Shown piece by piece: positions 1-11,211 of a stretch of 64,000 nt of DNA. The stretch is from Pyronema omphalodes (lineage: Eukaryota; Ascomycota; Pezizomycetes; Pezizales; Pyronemataceae), in assembly GCA_024516155.1 (NCBI GenBank), contig JAJJXM010000005.1, positions 682,001 through 746,000 of the forward strand, in the 5' to 3' direction. Within the stretch, counting starts at the first letter, position 1; each line of letters begins with the position of its first letter. Both the position numbers and the translations under genes were made by a program. The notes beneath the pieces were generated by a model, which searched no databases, was not told the DNA's origin, and worked only from the letters and a program-made list of their open reading frames with translations.

Positions 1-436
1 GTGGCGGGGATGAGGTGGGCGGATCTTGGTGGATAATTCGCTGGTGATGAATAATATGCAGTGATATACAGTGATTCACCGGTGACGTTGGATTTCATTC
101 TTGACTGTTCGGATGTAGGCTGGATTTTAAAGTACGCTTATCAGAAGCTTTTTAACGGTTGAAATGGATTCCCAACTTCCCCGGTCGATTACTATCAGTC
201 GTCCCCGGTTCTGATGAATAAGTCTTCCGACTCTACCCGGGTTTGATGCCAACCGTCCTGGTGGACATGAGCTACAGGCACAAGCAGCTCCCGGGATACC
301 ACGCGAAAAGCTTCATCCCCGCACCCCGCGCCCCATCCCCGCATTCTAGAACCTCCGTTCTTTCTGTTCACACTCCGCGCACTACAAAACCGATTACCCG
401 TTATTTAAAAAACCAAACCTCCGGACATTTCATCAT
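1..436. other. Left-edge intergenic DNA
   Basis: No open frame here looks like protein and no repeat stands out. It lies just downstream of the URM1 stop codon, so part of it should be URM1 3' untranslated sequence on the minus strand. Confidence 0.5.
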
Positions 437-841
437 CTAACCTCCATGCAAAGTGCTCACAAACAGAATCGTGTCCTTCTTTTCCAGCACATAGTTTTCC
501 TCTCCCTCCAACTCCCAATCCGCGTCGTTGATTAGGACCAAAATTCCTGGGCGCCTAAAATGTACTGTCTTAGGGGAAGTTATTGAAAAAGGAAAGACGA
601 AACTTACACAGTACCATTAACAACAAAGAGCTCTGTTCGGGTATCAACCATGTGCTTGTCCACCAGGATATTGACGAGCTGCCCAACTGTGGTGCCTTCA
701 GGAACCTCCAGCGAAAGGCTTCGCTCACTGGCGAAGAGAAGCTCGAGACCACCGCTGTTATGAAATTATTAGTCGGTATTCTACCAGGCAATTGTTAGGT
801 GGTACTCACCTGAACTCTACTGTTATCGGAATGTTCGCCAT
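437..841 (-). CDS. URM1: Ubiquitin-related modifier Urm1 (three exons)
   Basis: Small ubiquitin-fold sulfur carrier. In the known pathway it is thiocarboxylated by an E1-like enzyme (Uba4), donates sulfur for 2-thiolation of tRNA wobble uridines, and can be conjugated to proteins under oxidative stress. Acts in the cytosol. Exons read 841-810, 754-608 and 554-437, joined by 55- and 53-nt introns with GT...AG ends. The spliced product is 98 residues, matching the family (about 99). Family hallmarks seen: the N-terminal strand with SGGLELLFA, the central block [20 protein letters not shown], the [13 protein letters not shown] stretch, and the invariant C-terminal LHGG immediately before TAG, whose last glycine is the reactive end. 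The start is the ATG at 841, directly upstream of the first strand. No single frame shows the protein because of the introns. The next gene (CBP80) is divergent, 277 bp away. Confidence 0.96.
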
Positions 842-1118
842 AGTGGTTGGTTTCAAAGTGTTTCAAAGAAACTTTAAAGGCAGAGACTAGGGCCATAAGC
901 TTCTGTGGGTGGTGGCACACGTCGCCAGGCCAGGTATGCCAAGCCAGTCAGCATCTCGTTCCTTCGCGGATTCTAGACGCGCTTGAGTTCTGAGAACATT
1001 GTAAAGCACCACGACGCGAACGACTTTCACAACCACTGCTACCCGAAAACACCGGCGTCATTCGGGTCATTTTAACGGAAAAGATAACTCAAACGAAGCA
1101 GAAGTAACTCGCTAAATA
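842..1118. promoter_or_regulatory. Divergent promoter, URM1 / CBP80
   Basis: These 277 bp separate the start codons of two genes that point away from each other, so they must carry both promoters. I see no obvious TATA box. Direct binding motifs cannot be assigned from one sequence. Confidence 0.6.
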
Positions 1119-3821
1119 ATGGGTGATTTCTATCGTGGAGGTCGTGACGGCGGGAATAGACGCCCGCCAAAGAGAAGATACAGATCTGGTTCGTACCTAC
1201 CTTCTTTACGGGCAAGCATAGCGAGAGGTGGCAATCAAAGGAGCTGGAAAAACGGAAGCTACAAAGAACATATTCTGATGCAAATAATCTACAGAGGAGG
1301 AAGAAGGCGAGCACCAGCGCCGTCCTCGCTACGACCGTGAAGATGCGCTCCAGCGCCTCCGACGCGAAACGATTCAGATCGCCGAGAGCCCTCTCGTAAA
1401 AATTGAGGATGCCGTCAAGAATATTGCTATGGCATATATCAACAGTGTCTTTGAGAATGACGAGTTTAGACCTGGTTACTTGCAATGTTTACATGACTTG
1501 TATGTGTAGCCTTGATTTCATGCTGCCTTGTTTCACATTTTCCTACACGGTGTCGAATATAAAACCAATACTAATAGTATAAAATAGAGTTACCGAGCAG
1601 CCATTCAAGATCCCCTTCGTAGCTACAATCGTCAGAGTTGCAAACGCCGAAAACGGTGAGGCAGGAAAGGCCGTGTTGGATCACATGGCGGAAGCTCTCC
1701 AGAGCTACATCAACCAGGGACTGTTCCAACAGGTCAAGCTCATTCTTAGGTTCTTTGCATGTTTAGGTGATGTTTTGGGAGAGCTTGGTGTTGCGCCCGT
1801 GCTCGACGACATGATTACAAAGCTTGAATCTTACAAGAAGGAGGGCGATGAGGTAAGCGGCTCGTAACCCCAAGGCCCAGCCATTGCTAACGGAGGTTTA
1901 GGGATTGGTCTTGGAGCTCACCTACATTATTCTCATTACCCTTCCCTACGCAAGGGTTTCGGAATCCAAATTCGGAGATGCTGAGGCAAAAGACATGCTT
2001 GCAAGAATTGCGCCATACGCCGAGATCAACCATGTGATGCAGGCTATGTACGACCCATTTAGCGGAAACCCTTCACCGTACAGAGATACCAGTGGCCAAG
2101 GAAACCACGTAAGTCTAGATTTGGGGAACCTCTGATGAGCGCAGTTACTGACCTATACTTAGATGGTCCGCGTCTTGTACCACAACTTGGAATCCGCTTT
2201 GAATACTGAAGCTGAGGACGATTTCTCCGGCATCAAGTGCCTGCCAACCCCATGGAAAGATATTGCGCCGGTCGCCGGAACAGAGTACCCCATGCCTACT
2301 TTGGAGTTCCCCGATGAGTTCCCCGTCGACAAGTCTCTCCTCCAGCCAGAGATTTACTTCTCCGTCTTTGCCGACCAGCCCATCGAGACTGTTCCTCCGC
2401 CATCAGACCTCGCAGGTACTATCTTCCGCGACACAATCGTTGATACCATCAACATTTTGGACTGCAACCGTCTCTCCGTTTCCAGATTCCTTATTGAAAT
2501 CGACTGTTTCTACAACCCCAAGTCTTTCATTAAGCGTGCAACTCCTTATGACAGGGTCAATGAGGTTGCCGAATCCGCCGACTCTGATGACCCATCTACA
2601 TGGAAGCCTGAAGACGTTGCTGTCGATGCTATCTTCAGCCAGCTCTTCCGCCTTCCCGCCCCTTGTCACAAGCTCGTCTACTACCACAGTATCTTGACCG
2701 AGCTCTGTAAGCTTGCACCAGCAGCTATCGCACCTTCCCTCGGACGTGCAATCCGTTTCATGTACCGTAACCTTGAGATCATCGACATTGAGCTTATTAA
2801 CCGCTTTGTCGACTGGTTCTCCCACCATCTCTCCAACTTTGGTTACACCTGGAAATGGACTGAGTGGTCTGAGCACCTCAACTTCCCCGACGTCCATCCC
2901 AAGAAGGCTTTCATCCTTGGATCACTCGAGAAGGAGATTCGTCTCTCTTTCGCCACAAGAATTAAGGGAACTCTCCCTGATGCATTTAGAGAGCTCATCT
3001 CTGAAGAGCGTGAGAAGGAGCAGCCCGTTTTCAAATTCGACTTGGATGAGAACCCCTTCAAGGTTGCAGGAAAGGAACTCTTGGTAGCAGTTTCCGAGCG
3101 TAAGGAAGACGCTGAGATTGAGCCTTTGATTGCAGCCATCGCCACCGCTGCCGCTGAGGCTGGCCTTGCGGATGAAGCCGACCCCCGCGAGTACGCTCGT
3201 GATGCCTACATCACCTGTATCTGCCACATCGGAGCCAAGTCTCTTTCTCACGTCCTCTCCTGTATCGAGCGGTGTAAAGACAAGCTTTTGTCCATTGGTC
3301 ACGAACATCCCGATGCTCGGAGACAGATCGTCGGATCGGTTCTTAGCTACTGGAAAGACCAGCCCGGTATTGGAGCAAACGTGGTTGATAAGTTGCTTAA
3401 CTACAGTGTTGTTACTCCGCTAAGTGTCATTGAGTGGGTCTTGCTAGATGCTGGTCCAGAGGCTTTGGCAAAGACTTATGCGTGGGAAATGGTAGCGACC
3501 ACTATCCATAAGGTTAACAATCGTGTGAGGCAGATATTGGCTGCGAAATCGAGTGTGCTTGGCGCCGAGGGAGTTCCCGAGGATCAGATTGCCATTTTCC
3601 AGGCAACGCTGAACAGTGCGCAGGATGAGCAAGCTGAGATTCTGGCATATGTCGAGAAGAGACTATCTGAGCTTGCTACCTTTGAGGATGCGGGTGATGA
3701 GGTTGATGTGGAGAGTATTGCCTGGATCCAATGGTGGGCTAAGGGTTGGTTAAGGGCCTTTAGAAGAATGTTTGAGGTGACGGAGGGGAACGCCGATTCA
3801 GTCATGGCCGAGAGCTCATGA
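1119..3821 (+). CDS. CBC1: Nuclear cap-binding complex large subunit (CBP80/NCBP1), five exons
   Basis: Large subunit of the nuclear cap-binding complex. With the small RRM subunit it binds the m7G cap of Pol II transcripts and couples capping to splicing, 3' processing and export. Exons 1119-1188, 1295-1499, 1588-1852, 1902-2108 and 2163-3821 join in phase to 801 residues, close to the family's ~790. The N-terminus is basic and Arg/Gly-rich, as usual for nuclear-targeted CBP80. It is followed by MIF4G-type helices: EQPFKIPFVA near residue 115, then LPYARV, and a block with LYHNLESAL and LPTPWKD around residue 260. The long last exon covers the remaining MIF4G-like domains, including WLRAFRRMFEV near the C-terminus. 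Exon 1 ends at an unusual GTTCGT donor, so the first junction is the least certain. The third intron acceptor is preceded by a TACTAAT branch sequence. Convergent with MMM1. Confidence 0.95.
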
Positions 3822-4017
3822 TTTGGTGTAATTTCTTTTTGAGGAGTATTTAGGTGATATAAAATAGCCATGGTAATACAATACACGAGCCAATGTTTTT
3901 TTGTTTTTAAAAATCAATAGAAAAATGGTTTTAACAACATTCCAATTCGTCAATGCTTCGTGAATTCATTTCGCTCATCTATCATCTATACATGCAGGAT
4001 GTCTACACTCGAAACTT

Positions 4018-5275
4018 TTACAACCTCGGCACCTCAAGCCCACTCATGGTTCCCCTTCTTCTCCTCACACCATCCGGCGCAAGCTCCAACATCTCCCCCT
4101 CCCTACTCTGCTCCCTCGTAGTTTTCTTTCGTGGCCAAAGGCTAGGTAATACTATCTGTTGGAACTTTGGTTCCACGCATCTTTCATCAATCCACTGATG
4201 CAGCTTGCTCTCCACCAGTTGTGCAATCTTCGGTACATCCTGCAATCGACTCCTACTTCCCAACAAACTCTTGACACTTATATCCAATCTATAATCATCC
4301 AAGAAACTAAACGCTAAAGTCGTACTTGTATTGCTGCTTGATGGAATAAAAGCGATTTGCAACGTCCCCGAAAACCTCAATATCGAAACCGCCAAAGCCA
4401 CGGGAAGAACCGCAACCCCAGGCTTAGGCCAATTCAACATCAGCTTCGTTTCGATTCCCAATGTTAGGACGTCATTGAGATCTACATCCATACGGGCTTG
4501 GAGCTTCGTTGGATCATCTTCGCTGGGTGATATCCGACAGTTACTGAAAATTGGGAATTCCTCGCCTAGTGCAACTTCGCTGATGATGATTTCGGAAAGG
4601 AAGTCGGGTTTCTTGCCGGAGTTTAGGACATTGCGGAGAGAGTTCAGTAATGCGTCGTCTCGGACGGCGTCGGCGCGAAATTGTGCAAGGGTCTGCGCTA
4701 TGAGGACGTTGAACCAATCTAGCGACTCGGGCTGGTGAGAGGAGACGTTGTAGTAGGTTTTGCTTAGGATTGTTGAGATTGTTGCAGGCGGTGGGTTTCG
4801 GAGAAGGGAAGAGCGCTTTTTGGTGATCACTCGTCGCTTTGTGGGGTAGATGTTCTCCGAGGGTGAGGGGCCGAAAATGAAGAATCGAATAAAGATTATG
4901 ATTACGATTATCACGGAAAATTGGCCGAGGAGGAGACCGTGGGTGAAAGACCAGCTGTTGGTGGGGTTAGTGAAAAGTTAAGCGGCGTAGTGATGGGGAG
5001 AGTCGCGAACTTGGAACGTCCAGAGGTCAGGGCGACATATTCGGAGAGTGGGATGTGAACTTCTAGGAGCTCATTAGCGACGACACGCGAGCTCCCGCTT
5101 TTTAGATCAGGTACGCACCTTGCGGCATTGACAGCGGGGTAATGCTGAGTACAGCGGGGACTTGTGTAACTGATATTACCGGCGCTGGTACGGGTGTTTT
5201 GTATGAGGCGACGCAGTGAGAAGCGCGAATTGCGTTCACGGGTGAAGAGGGACAGACTCGGTGGGTGTGGTCCAT
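4018..5275 (-). CDS. MMM1: Maintenance of mitochondrial morphology protein 1 (ERMES subunit)
   Basis: Endoplasmic-reticulum anchor of the ERMES tether, which links ER to mitochondria and transfers phospholipids through SMP domains. The main exon (4954-4018) starts at WSFTHGLLLGQFSV, the conserved entry to the single transmembrane segment, followed by the hydrophobic run ending IRFFIFG. The SMP domain then fills the rest (DWFNVLIAQTLAQFR, LNDVLTLGIETKLMLNWPKP, LDISVKSLLGSRSRLQDVPK, LHQWIDERCVEPKFQQIVLPSLWPR). An upstream exon is needed because TAA lies in frame just before the acceptor. I join exon 5275-5115 to 4954-4018 through a 160-nt intron with a CACTAAC branch, giving residues MPQGA-WSFTH and about 365 residues. 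The true start could instead be the in-frame ATG at 5128, which gives a short luminal tail. Divergent from TOM7. Confidence 0.9.
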
Positions 5276-5483
5276 TCCGCCATTAGCAAAAGGGATCTTT
5301 TGGTGCAATTCGAGGGCGGGACGGGAAGTGTGACGTATGAACTTCGTTAGCGCGCTCTAATTCCTGGGGGTAAAAAATACTAGTGGAGCAGAGCCGCTGC
5401 GGCTGAAAAAACACGCGCTAGAGGTGGGTGGAAAATTCGGAGCTGCGGTTTGCAACTTCAACATCACACGCGATAAAGTCAAA
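5276..5483. promoter_or_regulatory. Divergent promoter, MMM1 / TOM7
   Basis: Only 208 bp separate the proposed MMM1 start from the TOM7 start codon (355 bp if MMM1 begins at 5128). The two oppositely transcribed mitochondrial genes must share this control region. No specific operator could be read out. Confidence 0.6.
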
Positions 5484-5760
5484 ATGCAGCTCTCAGAAGA
5501 ATCCAAGGTGCGCGTCGATATTCGAGTGATGGCGAGAAGAAGCTCATAACTAATAATATTTCTAGGAGAGAATCTCCCGTCTCATCGACATCTCCCGTGT
5601 CGCTATCCACTATGGATACCTTCCCCTCATCCTCTACCTTGGATACACCCGCAGCGAGCCCAAGCCCGCTTTGATCCGGTATGCTCAATTTCTCCGCCGG
5701 CTTCAGTTGTCACGACCATTACTGACTCGGTATTATAGCCTCATCTCGCCCTTGGCATAA
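5484..5760 (+). CDS. TOM7: Mitochondrial import receptor subunit Tom7 (three exons)
   Basis: Small tail-anchored subunit of the TOM translocase in the mitochondrial outer membrane; it tunes TOM stability and, in yeast, the partition of Mdm10 between SAM and ERMES. Exons 5484-5507, 5566-5678 and 5739-5760 join to 52 residues, the usual Tom7 size. The product begins [20 protein letters not shown] and continues through the membrane segment [21 protein letters not shown] to a C-terminal LIRLISPLA. The [17 protein letters not shown] stretch and the ISPLA ending are near-diagnostic for the family. The exons are short, so the gene shows up as no long open frame. Introns are 58 and 60 nt. Confidence 0.96.
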
Positions 5761-6373
5761 ATTCAAAACCGGAGAAGTGGAAAATGACGACGCAGTAATG
5801 TCCTGTACGACTATTCGTGGATAGATGGAGATATAGGATTCCCAAAAGCTGGAGGAGATCAGTGTGTATTATTATCACTACATCACCGCACCAAAATGTC
5901 TATTCTTTTGCAGCCGGGCAATAAACCGAGCAAAGCCGAAATCCTGTTCCCGTAGTCCAGCTTTGAGTGAAACTTCCCGTGACAATCCCGAATTCGGCTG
6001 CTTCAAGCGCCGGCGTGTAACATCCTGTAAACCTGTAATCCAGCGGCTATTAGACATCTGAAACTGCGGAGTTCCGTCGGTGTAACGCGCTGTGCTGTGA
6101 CAAGCGTCCTCAAAAATGCGCGGCGAAATGCGATGGTGGTGATAGTGCCCCACCAATCCACCACCCTTGTCGATGACATCTTCTGCATAGTAACAACACC
6201 GTGATGGCCGCTCTGCCCGCTCGACATTTCCCATCGCCGACTCCAATCCCCTGCCGATGCTGCTGCCAGACACCGCCGTAAATACAGATAGAATCTACCG
6301 CATCTCCTCTCTTTCACTGCCACTCTACGACGCGAAAGCGTAGCGACAAGTTTGGACAGCAACAACGAGCAAC
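5761..6373. other. Intergenic, TOM7 to carrier gene
   Basis: Holds the TOM7 3' end and the promoter of the downstream carrier. A minus-strand open frame of about 130 codons (5878-6273) crosses it, but it has no recognisable motif and runs into the promoter region, so I do not call it. Confidence 0.4.
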
Positions 6374-7430
6374 ATGTCGAAACCGCCTGATACCGTTAAG
6401 AAGAAGGGCCTTGGGTATCCTCCCTCAGTCGTCGAGCCCTGCGCAGGTCTCACCGCAGGTCTGCTATCTACCTTAGTGGTGCATCCTCTCGACGTGATAA
6501 AAATACGTCTACAGAGTAAGTTCCCATGGTTCATCTATCTCGCCTCATCCCGTCCCGCGTACGCTAACAATTTTAGTTGACCGCACTCCTGGAGTTAACA
6601 AATTCGGTACTTCTTACCGTCTCCTCAAGAATATCCACCAGCTTGAAGGATCGCTGTACCGCGGTCTTGCAATCAATGTCATTGGCAACATGTCTAGCTG
6701 GGGTCTGTTCTTTTTCTTGTGCGTATCCCATAACTTCTGGGCAACTGAGGCAATATTTAATACTTCGGCAGGTACGCCGACTTTAAGAAGCGTATAGCCG
6801 CCAAAGACGGCAGTGTTTCGGATGTAGGTTACTGGTTTACATCTGCCGCTGCTGGAGTTACTACTGCGGTTATTACCAATCCTCTCTGGGTTATCAAGAC
6901 TCGCATGCTCTCGACCGCCGCTTCAACTCCCGGAGCTTATCCGTCCATGATGCAGGGCTTTAAGATGATCTACAAATCCGAAGGACTTAGGGGCTTCATG
7001 CGTGGTTTGGTGCCTTCGCTCGTGGGTGTTACCCATGGCTCCTTTCAGATTACTTTTTACGAGAAGCTGAAGGACTGGAGAATGAGAAACCTTGCAGAGG
7101 GAGAGGAGCTCACCAAGCTGGATACGATTTGTTTTTCTGCTTCTAGTAAGATCGGAGCAGGCATGGTTACCTACCCTGCCAAAATCATCCAGTCTCGTAT
7201 CCAGGCAGAGAAGGGAGCCATCGGCCCGTTGGAGGTGTGCCGACAGCTGTACAGGGTAGAGGGACCACAGGCTTTCTTCAAGGGGTGAGTAGGGTCATTT
7301 GTTTATTTGTTTATTTGTTTTGTTTCGAACTAACAATGCCTTCAGTCTCGCACCCAACACTTTCCGTGTCCTCCCGGCTACATGCATCACCTTCCTAACG
7401 TACGAGACCGTTAGAAACCACCTTGGCTAA
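6374..7430 (+). CDS. FLX1: Mitochondrial carrier, FLX1 / SLC25A32 type (FAD or folate transporter)
   Basis: Inner-membrane carrier of the SLC25 family. The FLX1/SLC25A32 branch moves FAD or folates into mitochondria. Exons 6374-6515, 6577-6718, 6772-7284 and 7346-7430 give 293 residues with the expected three repeats. Signature sequences are PLDVIKIRLQ (repeat 1), NPLWVIKTRM (repeat 2; the Trp in place of the acidic residue is characteristic of this branch) and TYPAKIIQSRIQ (repeat 3). Each repeat ends with a glycine-rich block (LEGSLYRGL, EGLRGFMRGL, EGPQAFFKGL). The C-terminus LTYETVRNHLG follows the last transmembrane helix. Repeat 3 carries Lys where the branch usually has Gln (compare YPYQV), a possible contact-site change. 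FAD versus folate cannot be decided from sequence alone. Same strand as TOM7, but too far away to be co-transcribed. Confidence 0.88.
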
Positions 7431-9590
7431 AAAAACACCAACTTCACCATCACCATAATTATCTTTCCTCCCTTTCGCAGGTTATCCAGCCAACAACAAT
7501 ACCATTTGCGGAGGGTGTGTACAATGTTTTTTTATTTTGTACGATTGGGTGGGTTTGGAGTTTTTTTTTGTGTTCAGCCAGTTGCAGTGCGGGTTCAGTC
7601 TTCAATTTCGTCGATGGTTTTTTTTTGTTACCCCTGTGGATCAATATTCTCCGTGGTACTGTGAGGGGTTATTTTTTAGGTTTCGGGATTTAATGGGGTG
7701 TAGCAATCTGTACCGAAGACGATTTAAATGGCAGTGAAGAAGATATCATTTTTATGTAGCTGCGGCGTTTTTGTCTTTTCTTTTCTTTTCTTTTCGGTTC
7801 GATTGTTTAGTACAGCATCCGGTACATAGCTTTCGTACATGTCTAGCGATAATAGATATCTCATGCACACCGAAATTGTTCCTAGTTCTTTTTTTTTCGG
7901 GTTTGACTGCTATACTGAGTGTGAAACTGAAGTATGATTGTAGAAGCTTCAGTCATAATTAAGGACTAAACAGCTCGATCAGCATCATTATGTCTTCTAA
8001 TCAGAGCTGTAAGTCAGAACACCGTAGCCCCTACGGGACGTACCCGTTGAAGCCCAGCCTGGTGAACAGGAGCTGAAAACAACCCCTTTTCGGTGTATGA
8101 TCGAAATATAAACCAAATCCATCAGCTTTACCGGGCACCAGAGAGATAACTCCAGAACTTGTCTAAAGTTCTACTTATTGCATCTAAATTGTGTAATAAT
8201 ATGTAAATGGAAATGAAGTCTAACCCAATAATCAATAAACTATGTGAACATGGTTTGAATCATACACATTACATGCTTGTGTTTCCGAAGGTTCCAAACA
8301 GTTGCAAGCCCTCGTAACTAACAGCATGCTAACCAGGTAAGATGAGGAAACATGTTGCTTACTTAATACAAACATTTCCTTTACATGTTATTTCTATGGT
8401 GGGGTTTATACCTTTATCAACCGATATTAAAGGCTGCCCTGCCTGTAATTATTGTTGTATTCTTTAGAACGGCTCGCGAAGCTCACTTAATGCTGGAAAA
8501 TTCTCAATGTTGATTTATTTACTAACTTTGAATCATCCGGAATAGACACCTCGTAATGCGGAGATATGATTGTAGATTTACGAATTCTGATTCTGGAAAT
8601 GAAGGTTTAAAACTACCGGTGAGCATAGAGAATCAAAGAAGAGCACTGAAAGCTTCTCTGGTTTATCTTCTGCGACAGGCGCGGTAATGGCGTAGTATAG
8701 GTTATATCCCGATACCTACTACAGTAGGATCCCTTCATTCATTGTACATATAAACCTGAGTATAGATGTCTTCATTAATATATACATCTCCTGAATGTAG
8801 CGTCTGTGAAGAGCCTGTTCGCGAACTTTCAACCAAAGGAAGATGCAGTGATTCCAAAGCATCACTGTGAATCACTCGAATAGCACTACAGTACTTAATT
8901 ACGATAACTTAGGTAGCGGATGAATACATATACCTTTACTGCAGAACTTTTGCGTGGGCTCTCTTGTGAACCTTTAGGTGGGTTTCGGGATTTTGAATAA
9001 CAGTTGCGGACATTTTCATGCAAGTCTAACACAGCAAATTCCCGTCGTAAGCGTATCTTTCATCACGGAATAACTTATAATCGACAGATATTTTTCCAAT
9101 AAACATTCCAAGAAGTCAGCCACGTTTATTATCCATCTGTACCCTACATTGTATGCTTGGCGCTGTGACTAAACTCGATCTCGTTCGCTTTCATGAATGC
9201 CCCGGCCGTGGCTTCCTGAAGCACCAAATTTCCTTCAAACTCGGCGTTTTTCGGGATAGCCTACATGACCAACTCTCTTTCCATGAAGTAATCTCTATAT
9301 TAGGATACGTAGGTTGTCTAAAGGCCATTGGCATACATCTTCTTTAATTTCCCGTCCTTGTTGAGATGGAATTGATAAGCCGCGGTTTACGCCTGGATCA
9401 CGTGATGGTATAATTGAAATAAATGTTTCTTCCGCGAGAGAATTGCCTGAAAGGAGTGTTAGCCTGAAAAGTAATGAAAACATTATAGTATGAAGATAAA
9501 GTAAAGGAGAAAAGTCTAGTACCGTATGGTATAGCAGCTGATATGAATGCACAAATGATAAGAAGGAAGGTGGTGGATGTCATGATTAAG
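7431..9590. other. AT-rich intergenic region
   Basis: Starts with the T-rich 3' flank of the carrier gene. Short open frames occur (for example 9153-9347) but none has protein-like composition, good splice partners or motifs. No tRNA or large repeat was recognised. Confidence 0.5.
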
Positions 9591-9593
9591 ACC

Positions 9594-9763
9594 AGAGTTT
9601 GGCATGGTTCGTCCAGGACGGCGGACCGGACGGGACCACTCTGGTCGTCCGGTCCCGTCCACGGAACCAAAAAGACTGGACGGGGTCGACGGCAGGTGAC
9701 GGCAGGACCGTGGGTTTCCAAGTTAGCTAATTTGCAGGCGGCGGTTTGGTTCAAGTTTGCCAG
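9594..9763. repeat. GC-rich inverted-repeat block, possible decayed MITE
   Basis: A sharply GC-rich island in AT-rich DNA, packed with variants of GGACCGGACGGGACC on both strands. A perfect 10-bp inverted repeat (GGACGGGACC at 9628-9637, complement at 9651-9660) sits in it. The outer edges (TTTGGCATGGTTCG at the left, GGTTCAAGTTTGCCA at the right) are roughly inverted and resemble the TTGGCA-type ends of hAT elements. No target duplication is visible. Confidence 0.35.
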
Positions 9764-10436
9764 ACATTATAGGCCGCGGCAGAGACGATTTCAGCACTGT
9801 AGTAGGTGAACTCAATACTACACTTTAATAAAATCTACACCCCCCCTCAGGTGCAGTGGTGCACACTTCACCATAAAAGAGTTTGACTGCTTATGGTAGC
9901 TTGATATTATTGATGTTTCTTAGTAAAGTACGGTTCTGCTTTAAATATTCCTTCTATCTTTCACATTTCAACTTCTACCTCCCAGAATATTCAACTTCTT
10001 TCGTTGCCGCTGTAAGTCGAACATCAACAGCCATCACTCGATTCCCAACAGAGCAAAAATATCATGATGTTCTCATAGTTACTGCAACATCCATGTAGTT
10101 TCAAGAGCTGGATGAGTAGCTCACCGCGCTCTCTACAACGGGGCCTACTCAGCAGACTTAAGGCAATAAACCTTACGGTTGGGAACGTTTAAGAATCAAT
10201 CAATCAATCAATCAAATAAGGCAATAAACTCCAATGTGCCGGGAAAGGATGCATTTTCGTGGGGGGAGGAGAGTTCTTATTCATTAGCATGGTATTGTCT
10301 CTTTTTTTTTTTTGGAAAAAATTACATATGGCTGGTTTTAATTTATGAAATGCATCGGAATTTTCTCTGCAAAACACCATAAACCGAGGTAGAAGACGGT
10401 TTGTTCGCGAGTGACCGTTCCTGACCCTAGTTATGA
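9764..10436. other. Intergenic DNA between two repeat blocks
   Basis: No gene recognised. Contains a short AATC tandem run near 10195-10215 and a T10 tract near 10303. Confidence 0.4.
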
Positions 10437-11211
10437 TCAGACCTCCCAGTCGTACAAACCAGTTCAAAATGACGACCAAAACGGACTGTACGGACTGTTG
10501 GAATATGAGAACTGTACGGCGACACAGTTCAGTTTACTGTCAGTAATATAAACTGGTTAAACTGCGAAAACCAGTTAACTGAATGCAAGGCTTGGCAAAC
10601 CAGGTGAACTGTTTAAAACTGCCAAAACTGGTTTGTCCAGAGGAACTGGTTTATGAAGGGGCAATAAATATTATTCAGTGCATACATAACAAAATTGGAT
10701 CCTAATTTGGTCCCCAGAAATAACAACTGACGCCTACGATTGAAGCTCTTGAGCCCCTCAATGCCCTCCAGAGTGTCTGCCTGCATCGAATGAAGGTCCG
10801 ATATAATGATTTTCTTGTATTCGGAAAACGCAGCTCAGACTCGGAAGTCATCGCAAGAACTGAGAGAAAGTTCACCGCCATTTTGTCAAGGCTAGGAAAT
10901 CTGGCTACCAGAAGCTGGCGAAATGAGCAAGGTTGAGATACTGGCAGGCTCGGCCACCGGTGGGTTCAAACGAGGTTGAATACGTTATTTATTCCTGCAT
11001 GCACTGGTTCCCGATGCAGTTGAACTGGTTTGTATTTATCGAGTCCGTTTAATCAGTGCACTGCAGTTACCTGGTTCTATGGAGCCCTCAAAACTGAACC
11101 AACTGTCTATCCGGGACATCAAAACTGCACCAACTAACTGTGAATTGTCAGTTCAGTTTACCTGGTTTACAATTTTACCCGGTAAACTGGCTATACGGCT
11201 GGGAGGTCTGA
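10437..11211. mobile_element. hAT-like non-autonomous element
   Basis: The ends form an imperfect inverted repeat of about 27 bp: TCAGACCTCCCAGTCGTAC at 10437 matches the complement of the last bases, TCAGACCTCCCAGCCGTAT, ending at 11211, and the match continues into CCAGTT. Both subterminal zones are dense with copies of AACTGG/CCAGTT in both orientations, the pattern of transposase-binding sites in hAT elements. One internal stretch reads CTTGGCAAACCAGG. No transposase frame survives in the ~775 bp, so it is non-autonomous. I could not find a clean 8-bp target duplication, which suggests an old copy. Confidence 0.5.

Noticed and set aside
2263..3886. Multiple long frames on both strands inside the CBP80 gene
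   Set aside because: Shadow frames of the real coding exon, rich in Ser/Leu without motifs.
5878..6365. Minus-strand frames of 120-131 codons between TOM7 and the carrier gene
   Set aside because: No motif, poor codon composition, and they cover the carrier's promoter; splice partners not found.
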